Source: Chloroflexota bacterium (GTDB taxonomy: Bacteria > Chloroflexota > Dehalococcoidia > JACPEP01). Taken from it: a stretch of 64,000 nucleotides of DNA. A model generated the notes under the pieces. It had not been told where the DNA came from. It ran no database searches and worked only from the letters and a program-made list of their open reading frames with translations. This document shows, piece by piece, positions 10,290 through 18,487 of the stretch (its first letter is position 1; each line of letters starts with the position of its first letter). A program made the translations under genes and the position numbers. The stretch is taken from positions 51,939 through 115,938 of the forward strand of contig JACPEP010000024.1 in NCBI GenBank assembly GCA_016183425.1. The letters are read 5' to 3'.

Positions 10290-11426
10290 ATGGTTATGGA
10301 GCGGGAGATGATGCGGGAGAAAGAGGAAGAACCGGAAGAATGGTATCCTCCCGACTATGTCTACATCACCCGAGACGAGCAACATGCCCATATCGCATCC
10401 TTGCCCCGGGTGGTTCATACCGGCGAGGTGACCAAGCGTTACCGCAGCCCCAAGGGCAAAGGGGAGAGGCTCCAGGCCAAAAAGGGGGGCGTCTCCATCT
10501 TCCTACCTTGGCAGCATCACAACTGGAAACAGATGCGGTATCCCATCTACACCATGACCATCTTTGGTCAGGCGGGAAGGGCGGTGGAGGACAGCTTCGC
10601 CGTCGGGGCCAGCGGCTGCCATCGCCACTGGATGGACGCCATCTTCTACCGGCCCGGCGGCACCTATATCGAGGAGCAGGACGGGGTCATGTACGACTGC
10701 CAGGGGGAGGGAGTGCTCCTGGTTCCCACCTACAGCATTCACGGCCACTACTTCAAAGAAGCCCCGAAGAAGAATGGTATAACGGTGCTCCCTCGTATCT
10801 TCGAGTACATCGGCATCGCCGATATGGAAGTCTTCGACTTTGACGAAGAGTACAAGCGCAAGGCGTCGCCCATCGGCACCTTCCACATCATCCAGGATGT
10901 CCAGGACATGATGTACAACCGCCGCGCCATTACCAAATGGAATCCCGATAGCGATGATCAGCAGCCCAAGACGGTATACGACCACTACCTGAAGGACGTG
11001 GTAGATGAGAACCGATGGCGGATGCAGACGGTGCGCTGGGTTCCCGCCGACAGTGTCCCCTGGGAGCAAACCCGTCAGGGGAAGCTGAAGTACCTGGTTC
11101 ATCCCTGGACTAACACGGTGACCCGCACTATGGACTGCTATCTCCAGGAGATTCCCCCCGGGGGGTGTTCCGGCAAGCATCGCCATGTTTATGAAGAGGC
11201 GCACTTCATTTGCGAAGGCACTGGCTATACCGTTCAGAATGGGGTGCGTTACGATTGGAAAGAGGACGACCTGGTCTGCGTTCCCGTCGGGGTGACCCAC
11301 CAGCACTTCAACGCCGATCCTGAGAAAAAAGCGAGGATCTTTGGTGCTCACCCCAGAATCTTCTATCACATTGGCTACGGCGGCATCGAGCAACTGGAGA
11401 ACGCTCCAGACTGGCCAGGGAAGTAG
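10290..11426 (+). CDS. Bicupin-type domain protein (paralogue of 5590-6723)
   Basis: MVMEREMMRE start and SGCHRHWMDAIFYRPGGTY / GGCSGKHRHVYEEAHFICEG shared with the first copy. Confidence 0.8.
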   Translation: MVMEREMMREKEEEPEEWYPPDYVYITRDEQHAHIASLPRVVHTGEVTKRYRSPKGKGERLQAKKGGVSIFLPWQHHNWKQMRYPIYTMTIFGQAGRAVEDSFAVGASGCHRHWMDAIFYRPGGTYIEEQDGVMYDCQGEGVLLVPTYSIHGHYFKEAPKKNGITVLPRIFEYIGIADMEVFDFDEEYKRKASPIGTFHIIQDVQDMMYNRRAITKWNPDSDDQQPKTVYDHYLKDVVDENRWRMQTVRWVPADSVPWEQTRQGKLKYLVHPWTNTVTRTMDCYLQEIPPGGCSGKHRHVYEEAHFICEGTGYTVQNGVRYDWKEDDLVCVPVGVTHQHFNADPEKKARIFGAHPRIFYHIGYGGIEQLENAPDWPGK

Positions 11427-11456
11427 TACTCACCTGCAGAAAAAGGCGGTAACAAC

Positions 11457-11525
11457 AACCGTTCGTGGTGAGCTTGTCGAACCACTGGGCCTCGCCCTTC
11501 GACGGGCTCAGGGTGAATGGTATCG
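11457..11525. repeat. REP-like dispersed palindromic repeat
   Basis: gttcgtggtgagcttgtcgaaccactgggcctcgcccttcgacgggctcagggtgaa; inverted relative to 1895-1962. Confidence 0.6.
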
Positions 11526-11610
11526 TTCCTTGGCCATCCGTGCACTGATTTATGCAACTAGGTAGTAGTGTTGGCGGAGTCTTTTGGGTTAACTCAAGGA
11601 GATATGGAAA

Positions 11611-13794
11611 GTGTCGATTCGATTACAGATTGAGAGGGCGGGCCTGGATCACAGCGGCCGGGGATGGGCTCTCCTGGATGCCCAGGCCATGGAGCGGGAG
11701 CAACTCCAGGAGAACGATGTAGTAGAGCTTCGGGGTCGCTTCAGCCGTAGCACCCTGGCCCGAGTCGGGCCGCCCCTGGCCCCAGAGCAAAGAGGCATCA
11801 TTAGCCTGGACCAGTACCTGCGTCAGGGCCTTAAGGTCCACGTGGGCGAAACGGTGGACGTGCGAAAGGTGGAGGTGGGGCCAGTAAGCAAAGTGCTGCT
11901 AGCGCCTATGGTGGACGTATCCCAGATAAGCGGACTCCCTTCCTACCTGGCCCAGACCTTTGGCGCTCGCCGTCTGCCGGTAGCGGTCAACTCAGTTCTG
12001 TATGCCAGCTTTCCCGGTGCCTCTCTGGGGTGGGCCATGGCCTCCGGCTCCGCCTTCAGAGTCCTGGAGGTAGCTCCGGGGCCAGGGGTTATGACACCAC
12101 AAACGGTGGTGGAGCTAAAGTATATACCTCCCGGCACCGAGGAAGGCGGGGTAACCTTCGAAGACGTGGGAGGGCTGGGGCGAGAGATTCAACTGGTTCG
12201 GGAGCTGGTAGAGATCCCCCTGCGCTTCCCGGAGACATACCGCCGTCTGGGCATCAACCCTCCCCGAGGCATCGTTTTCTACGGTCCCCCCGGCGTGGGC
12301 AAAACCCACCTGGCCCAGGCCATCGCCAACGAGATCGAGGCCAAATTCTGGTACATCAACGGGCCGGAGGTTATCGGCTCCACCTACGGGGAGACGGAGG
12401 CCAATCTGCGCAAGCTCTTTCAGGAGGCGGCTGCCCAGGTTCCCTCCATCATCTTCGTCGATGAGCTGGATGTTATCGGTTTCAAACGGGGAGAGAGTGG
12501 CGCCCATGCCGACACCCGAATGGCCACCCAGTTCCTGGCCCTCCTGGACGGGATAAAGAGCGTGGAAGGCATCATGGTCATCGGCACCACCAACCGTATC
12601 GAAGCCGTGGACATGTCCTTCCGCCGGCCGGGGCGTTTCGATCGGGAGCTGTACTTCGGCCCTCCCGAAGGAGAGGGACGCCTGGAGATCCTGCGTATTC
12701 ACACCCGGGGGATGCCCCTGAGCCCGGAGGCGGAGGGGTATTTGGAGGAGATAGCTCGCGTCACCTTGGGCTTCGTGGGCGCCGACCTCATGGAGTTGTG
12801 TCGGGAGGCGGGATTGAACTCCTTGCGCCGCCAGCTTCTACGGGAGGGCGGAGACAGGGATTTGAGGGAGATGCAGGTCTCCCTGGAGGATCTGGTGGTG
12901 GAAAAGCAGGATTTTGAGCAGGCCCTCACCAAGCTTCGTCCCTCCGCTTTGCGGGAGTCCCTCCTCACCGTGGCCGACATTAGCTGGGAGAATATCGGCG
13001 GTCTCGGTCCGGCCAAGGAGCGGATGCGGCAGGTTCTGGAGCAACCCCTCCTTCACCCGGAGCTCTTTGCGGCCATGAAGCTAAGGCCGCCCAAAGGTGT
13101 CCTCCTCTACGGGCCTCCCGGCACGGGAAAGACCCTCCTGGTACGGGCCATAGCCAAAGAGTGTCGGGTGAACTTCATATCGGTCCGAGGATCGGAGGTC
13201 TTCAGCCAGTGGGTGGGACGCTCTGAAGAGCAGATAAGCCACATCTTCCGGGTGGCCCGCCAGGTGGCGCCCTCCATCGTATTCTTCGATCAGATGGACT
13301 CCATAGCGCCCGCCCGCAGCCCCGATGTCGGCGGCACCCGGGTGGCGGAGCGGGTGGTGAATCAGCTCCTAACAGAGATAGATAGCATCGAACCCTTGAG
13401 CGGGGTAATGATAGTGGGAGCCACCAACCGCATCGACCTTATCGATCCCGCCATCCTTACTCCCTCCCGTCTGGGCGTCCACCTGTACATCCCCCTTCCC
13501 GACGAGGAGACAAGAAAGGAGATACTAGGGATCCACCTCCGCAGCATTCCTTTGGAGGCGCACTTGGATGTGGAAGGGATTCTGGAAACCCTGGCCTGCC
13601 GCACCGAGGGATACTCTGGTGCGGAGCTGGAGGCCATCTGCCAGGAGGCCAAGATGGTGGCTCTTAGCTCGACAAACTTTCAGCGGGCCATCCCCCTGAC
13701 AGAAGAGCACCTCCACCAGGCCTTGCACAATATCATCCGCTCTCGGCTGGCTTACACCAGCACTACCGCCCTTGAGGGGGCCGAGAGAGATTGA
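11611..13794 (+). CDS. CDC48/p97 (VCP)-like double AAA ATPase
   Basis: CDC48-N-like N-terminus; D1 Walker A GPPGVGKTH and Walker B IIFVDELD; D2 Walker A GPPGTGKTL and Walker B IVFFDQMD. GTG start. Confidence 0.93.
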   Translation: MSIRLQIERAGLDHSGRGWALLDAQAMEREQLQENDVVELRGRFSRSTLARVGPPLAPEQRGIISLDQYLRQGLKVHVGETVDVRKVEVGPVSKVLLAPMVDVSQISGLPSYLAQTFGARRLPVAVNSVLYASFPGASLGWAMASGSAFRVLEVAPGPGVMTPQTVVELKYIPPGTEEGGVTFEDVGGLGREIQLVRELVEIPLRFPETYRRLGINPPRGIVFYGPPGVGKTHLAQAIANEIEAKFWYINGPEVIGSTYGETEANLRKLFQEAAAQVPSIIFVDELDVIGFKRGESGAHADTRMATQFLALLDGIKSVEGIMVIGTTNRIEAVDMSFRRPGRFDRELYFGPPEGEGRLEILRIHTRGMPLSPEAEGYLEEIARVTLGFVGADLMELCREAGLNSLRRQLLREGGDRDLREMQVSLEDLVVEKQDFEQALTKLRPSALRESLLTVADISWENIGGLGPAKERMRQVLEQPLLHPELFAAMKLRPPKGVLLYGPPGTGKTLLVRAIAKECRVNFISVRGSEVFSQWVGRSEEQISHIFRVARQVAPSIVFFDQMDSIAPARSPDVGGTRVAERVVNQLLTEIDSIEPLSGVMIVGATNRIDLIDPAILTPSRLGVHLYIPLPDEETRKEILGIHLRSIPLEAHLDVEGILETLACRTEGYSGAELEAICQEAKMVALSSTNFQRAIPLTEEHLHQALHNIIRSRLAYTSTTALEGAERD

Positions 13795-13843
13795 ATCAAG
13801 GATTGGACTGATTACTCCAAATAATTGAGAGGCCGAATGTGCA

Positions 13844-14511
13844 ATGACGCTGATTGTTTGTATGAAGGCGGAACAGGCTATCATCCTTGCGGCGGACAGT
13901 CGAGGAACAATTGGCGACCCCCGGGGACTAACGGCTATCAATGATAACCAGCACAAGCTTTTCTCATTAGGCCGTTGTGGACTCGGTCTGGCTGGAGCCA
14001 GCGAGATGGGTGCCACGCTTTTGGACGAATTGAGGAAAAAGGGGGTTGACCAATTATCTGAGGTAGATACAGTTGTAGCTCGTGTTGCGGAAATATACCA
14101 CCAGCGCAGCGCCCTGCCGTGCTTTTAACGTTGGGAGGTTACCGTTTACCGTCCGAGAAGCAGCCGGAACCGATGATTTATTTGTTAAACAGCCAGTTCA
14201 ATTTTGCCCCTCAATTATTCACAGGTAATAGCCCGTGTATGGCTGGAGTTCCTCAATACGCCGTATACCTAGTGCACCGCTATTACGACCCGGGAATCTC
14301 TCCAGAAAGGGCAAAAGCCTTAGCCGAATATTTGATTGCCGAGACAGCTTCCCAAGACCCTAAGGTTGGTGGGCCTATTCACATAGCTGAGATAACTCCC
14401 TATAATGAATACAGGGAGCTTAGCCAAACTGAGGTGGAAGAAATCCACAAATCAAATGCCGAGTTAAACCAACGACTACGGCAGTTTTTCTTGAAAGGGG
14501 GCTCTCAATGA
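13844..14511 (+). pseudogene. Proteasome beta-like Ntn-hydrolase, split by a -1 frameshift near 14107-14125
   Basis: Frame 1: M-TLIVCMKAEQAIILAADSRGT...HKLFSLGRCGLGLAGAS (Thr after Met, Asp17-like). Continues in another frame as RPAVLLTLGGYR...DPKVGGPIHIAEITP. Confidence 0.7.
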
Positions 14512-14696
14512 AGGTTCAGATGATTGCCGAGGGCGCATACTTCATACCATCGTATTCAGAGCAGACTATCGTAGGATTTCAACTTGGGATTACAAATCAA
14601 ACCGTGGCTATTGCTGAAACTCCTGAAGATGGTGATAAAGCGCCGCCGATAAAAGAAAGGCCTTTTTTTGCCGAAGAAGAGATCGATTTACTTTGA
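14508..14696 (+). CDS. Small conserved-looking ORF coupled to the Ntn-hydrolase
   Basis: ATGA overlap with the previous stop; 62 aa MKVQMIAEGAYFIPSYSEQTIVGFQLG... Confidence 0.5.
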   Translation: MKVQMIAEGAYFIPSYSEQTIVGFQLGITNQTVAIAETPEDGDKAPPIKERPFFAEEEIDLL

Positions 14697-14813
14697 AGGG
14701 GCAAGTACCTGGAGACAATCTGGGAAAGAGTGCTCTGAGCGTTGGTGCCGAGCATTTAAGTTGATTGTAGCGAAAGCCATATTCAAAAGCATAGTGGAAT
14801 TAATCGGCTAATC

Positions 14814-15962
14814 TTATTCCGCGTGTTGGTGTGCCAAGAGCCCGTGGCCGATTATCCTTTTTGCCTCTTCGTTGGAAAGGAAGAGGTCGCCGGCCGTCTG
14901 GGCACCGAGGTGGATGTCATCTTCCCCCTGGGGATAGACCTTCGCCATGGTTGCCGCTGCCACCTGGGTAGCAAAAACCTTGGCCTTCAAACAGTCCACC
15001 GGTGGGGTGAGGGGAGCCTTGTCCCGGGCGAATACGGCCCCCAAAAGAAGAGTCCGGGCAGCGGATAACGCCACATCCATTTCGGCTACGGCTAGCTGGA
15101 CGTCGAGGTCGTGGCCGGCACCTTTCCGATGGTGGAAGGCCTCCGCCATGGCCGCCTCGGCCATTCCTAAGGCCGCCCCCGCCATCCCCAGGGCACCCAG
15201 GCCCCTTATTGGAACTGCCAGTTGGCCATAGGCACCCTCTTCACCCAGGAGATTGCCCCTGGGCACAGAGCACTCCTTATAGATAGCTTTAGTAGGCGCC
15301 ACCCCCCCCATGCCAGCCAGCTCCCCCTCCCTTTGCCAAGAAAGTCCCGCCGCGCCTTTCTCCACCAAAAGCCAGGAGCCTTCTCTCGAACCGTGGCTTA
15401 CCGAGGTAACGTAAATATCGGCTTCGCCCCCCGCCAGCACGGGTGCCCAGGAGCCAGATACCAGATATTCTTCTCCATACCGCCGGGCCTCTAACCCGGA
15501 TGCCCCCGAGCCTCCATCCACCAAGGTAGCCAGAAGCTCCCCCTTGGCCAGCTCTGGGAGACAGTTGGCCTTCAGCCTGGCATTACCCCCCATGACGATG
15601 GCGAGAGTAGCCAGGGTATGATTGACCAGCAGGAGGGCCACCGCCGGACAGATTCGGGCCAACTCCTCCACGCTGAGCACAAAAGTTAGGGTATCGGCGC
15701 CCCGCCCGGCGAAGTAGGCGGAGCCGCCAAAGAGATAAGGTACAACCATCCCCAGGGCACCCATATCGCCCAACTTCCTCAGCCCCTCCCCCGGGAAAAG
15801 GCCCTTCCTTACCGCCTCGGCCACCGGAGCCAACTCACGATGGGCCAACTCCCTCACCGCCTGGCGGATGGCCTCCTGTTGGGAAGTTAGCTCGAAGCCA
15901 AAGGCCACCTTCTCCGTCGGCGCTGAGATCGCCACATGGTCATGGTCATGGTCTACGAACAT
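14814..15962 (-). CDS. Acyl-CoA dehydrogenase
   Basis: LTSQQEAIRQAVRELAHRELAPVAE, VEELARICPAVALLLVNH, and ACAD C-terminal helices. Confidence 0.87.
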   Translation of the reverse strand: MFVDHDHDHVAISAPTEKVAFGFELTSQQEAIRQAVRELAHRELAPVAEAVRKGLFPGEGLRKLGDMGALGMVVPYLFGGSAYFAGRGADTLTFVLSVEELARICPAVALLLVNHTLATLAIVMGGNARLKANCLPELAKGELLATLVDGGSGASGLEARRYGEEYLVSGSWAPVLAGGEADIYVTSVSHGSREGSWLLVEKGAAGLSWQREGELAGMGGVAPTKAIYKECSVPRGNLLGEEGAYGQLAVPIRGLGALGMAGAALGMAEAAMAEAFHHRKGAGHDLDVQLAVAEMDVALSAARTLLLGAVFARDKAPLTPPVDCLKAKVFATQVAAATMAKVYPQGEDDIHLGAQTAGDLFLSNEEAKRIIGHGLLAHQHAE

Positions 15963-15975
15963 GGTTTCACCTCCA

Positions 15976-16767
15976 TCATGGTGTTGGGGTGGCCGTGGGG
16001 GTGGGAGTACGGGTTGGAGTAGGGGTAGGGGTGGCAGTGGGCGTGGCCGTGGGGGTGGGAGTAGGAGTAGCTGTGGGGGTGGGGGTCGGCGTGTTGGTAG
16101 GCGTAGGAGTGGCGGTGGGAACCGGCATCACGTTTACAAAGTTGGTGGTGCATAGCACACTACCGCCGACATAGAAATTAAAATCGTAGCGGCCTACCTC
16201 TCCCGCCCAGACCTGCCATCTCCATTGATACCCAAGACCCCCGGTGCTAATGGCAAGCTCTCCAATCTGCCCCGAGCCGGTGAGCTTCACATCGGTGTGC
16301 CCCTTGGCCGAGGTTACCCAAACATTGATCACATTACCCACCACCGGCGAAGCGGGATCGAAGGTCATCTGCTCGTCTCCCTGGCACGTACCGGTCGGTT
16401 CGGGGGTAGCGGTGGGAGTGGACGTGGGCATCGGGGTGGCGGTGGACTCCGGAGTCGGAGTAGCGGTAGGCTCAGGAGTCTGGGTGGGGATGGGGGTTTG
16501 AGTTGGCTCCGGAGTCGGTGTCCGGGTAGGAACGGGTGTGGGGGGGCGTGGGGTAGGGGTTACCGTAGGCGGTATCGGAGTAGGAGTGACTGGGGGAGGT
16601 AGAGTTGAAGTGGGCGTAGGGAAGGGAGTTTGGGTTGGGGCAGGGGTCGCCGTAGAGGTAGGGATAGTGGTAGGGCTAGGAGTAGGCGTCGGGGCCGCCT
16701 GGAGGCCGACACATGCCAGAGAAAGAAAGAGCACGAATAACGTCACTCCGGCTACTGAAGACCTCAT
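15976..16767 (-). CDS. Secreted/lipoprotein-like protein with two (PT)n low-complexity tracts flanking a small beta-rich domain
   Basis: Signal [40 protein letters not shown]... tract; central ~90-aa domain; C-terminal [11 protein letters not shown] tract to the stop. Confidence 0.65.
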   Translation of the reverse strand: MRSSVAGVTLFVLFLSLACVGLQAAPTPTPSPTTIPTSTATPAPTQTPFPTPTSTLPPPVTPTPIPPTVTPTPRPPTPVPTRTPTPEPTQTPIPTQTPEPTATPTPESTATPMPTSTPTATPEPTGTCQGDEQMTFDPASPVVGNVINVWVTSAKGHTDVKLTGSGQIGELAISTGGLGYQWRWQVWAGEVGRYDFNFYVGGSVLCTTNFVNVMPVPTATPTPTNTPTPTPTATPTPTPTATPTATPTPTPTRTPTPTATPTP

Positions 16768-16916
16768 ATAACCTTCTCCATTCTTGCCCCCAAGTACCCG
16801 CTCATGTCCCCACAATCAAACTGCTCTGGAAGCCAACCGAGAAAATACCTGGCACAAATGATATGCCCCCATTTCCAGGCTGTCAAGGAGTTTTCCTCGT
16901 CGGTAGTGTAACTTAA

Positions 16917-17021
16917 AGTGGCGTAGGGCAGGTTCCCCAACCTGCCCTCGCAAGGTCGGGTTAGGAAACCCGACCTACGGTTGCTCGGAAATAGTGCAAT
17001 CTATTTGTCGGACACGCCACT
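16917..17021. repeat. 105-bp element with 8-bp terminal inverted repeats and internal hairpins (MITE-like)
   Basis: agtggcgt ... acgccact ends; internal gggcaggttccccaacctgccc and gtcgggttaggaaacccgac hairpins. Confidence 0.5.
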
Positions 17022-17046
17022 AAATACAGTATTTTTAAGATTTGCT

Positions 17047-18384
17047 CTACCGCAAGGCCCCCATGGTGGGAAAGAGGTTGACAAAGAGATAAAGGATGGA
17101 AAGGAGTATTAGAAGGGCTCCGGTGAACCAGCCCACAGCGTTGAATACTGGGCCGTTTCTGTGTTCGCCCATGATCCTGCGATCGCCGACTAGACGCAAC
17201 ATAAAGATGAGGATGAGGGGCAACAATATGCCATTGACCACGTTAGGGATGAACATAACCTGAACCAGAGGAATGCCCGGCCATAAGGCCACTACCGCGC
17301 CCATAAGAATCAGGGCGCTGTAAAGGCCCAAGAAAACAGGCGCCTCCCGAAAGGAGCGGTTGAGCCCCCGCTCCCACCCGAAGGCCTCGCAGGCGGCGTA
17401 GGCAGTGGAGAGGGGCAGTATGGCCGCCCCCAGGATAGAGGCATTGAGAAGACCGATGGCAAAAAGAGCCTCAGCGTAGCTCCCCGCCAGGGGCTCCAGG
17501 GCCAGAGCAGCATCCTGGGCGGTAGCAATAGGGATTCCGCGAACATGCAAGGTAGCGGCGGCGGTCACTATGATGAAAAAGGCCGAGAGCAGGGTAGCGA
17601 AAGCGCCCAAAAAAACGTCCAGCCGCTCATAGGGGTAGGCCTCAGCCGCAATGCCCTTGTCCGCCACCGAGGACTGGAGATAGAACTGCATCCAGGGGGT
17701 AACAGTGGTTCCTACCTGGGCGATGAAGATGCCCACAAAGGGGGCCGTCAATTCAAAGGAAGGGGTGATGGCCTGGGACAGCACCTCCCCCCAGGGAGGC
17801 CGAACCAGGAACCCAGAAAGGACGTAGCTACCATAGAGGATAACTCCTCCCAGAAAAATCCGCTCTATCATGCGGTAGGACCCTCGGATGACCAGGAACC
17901 AAACCATCCCGGCAGCCAGGGGTACCGATATATACTTGCTGACGCCGAAGATCTCCAGGCTAGCGGCAACGCCGGCGAACTCGGCTACCGTGGTAAAGGC
18001 GTTGGCCACCACCAGGGCCACTATGGCCAGTAGCGCTATCTCTACCCCGAAGTTCTCCCGAATAAGGTCGGAAAGTCCCTTCCCGGTCACTACACCCATG
18101 CGAGCCGCTATCTCCTGGATTAGCACCGCGGCCAAGATGCTGAGAAAAAGCGGCCACAACATCCGATAGCCAAAGGTGGCCCCCGCTATGGAATAGGCCG
18201 TAATACCCGTGGCATCGTTGTTGACATTGGCGGTAATGATCCCCGGCCCCATGACGGTGAGGAAAAGGAGCGTCTTGGCCCAAAGGCCCCTTTTTCGCGT
18301 CGGGCGCACTCTGACACGGAGTTTCTCCACCGTGCTTCCCTCCCTGCCCCCAGAGGCGGAAGAATCCAGCCCTGGCCATGGCAA
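17047..18384 (-). CDS. Nramp-family (divergent) divalent metal transporter
   Basis: TVMGPGIITANVNNDATGITAYSIAGATFGY, GVVTGKGLSDLIRE, VGTTVTPWMQFYLQ; multiple TM segments. Confidence 0.82.
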   Translation of the reverse strand: MPWPGLDSSASGGREGSTVEKLRVRVRPTRKRGLWAKTLLFLTVMGPGIITANVNNDATGITAYSIAGATFGYRMLWPLFLSILAAVLIQEIAARMGVVTGKGLSDLIRENFGVEIALLAIVALVVANAFTTVAEFAGVAASLEIFGVSKYISVPLAAGMVWFLVIRGSYRMIERIFLGGVILYGSYVLSGFLVRPPWGEVLSQAITPSFELTAPFVGIFIAQVGTTVTPWMQFYLQSSVADKGIAAEAYPYERLDVFLGAFATLLSAFFIIVTAAATLHVRGIPIATAQDAALALEPLAGSYAEALFAIGLLNASILGAAILPLSTAYAACEAFGWERGLNRSFREAPVFLGLYSALILMGAVVALWPGIPLVQVMFIPNVVNGILLPLILIFMLRLVGDRRIMGEHRNGPVFNAVGWFTGALLILLSILYLFVNLFPTMGALR

Positions 18385-18487
18385 CCCCCAGGGCTAAAGC
18401 GGACATCCGCCTAAGGCCGATCCCTCCTGTCAGGTCCCCCAAGAAGAGGAAGCCGGGAGCAGGAGGAACGGTTTCTATCTCTGGCAG

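Noticed and set aside
14095-14130. Programmed -1 ribosomal frameshift in the Ntn-hydrolase gene
   Set aside because: No canonical slippery heptamer seen; no downstream pseudoknot I can assert. Kept only as an unexplained frameshift.
15989-16771. Several + strand ORFs rich in VGVGVG across the PT-rich gene
   Set aside because: Antisense frames of the (PT)n tract; the minus-strand ORF has a signal peptide and a plausible domain.
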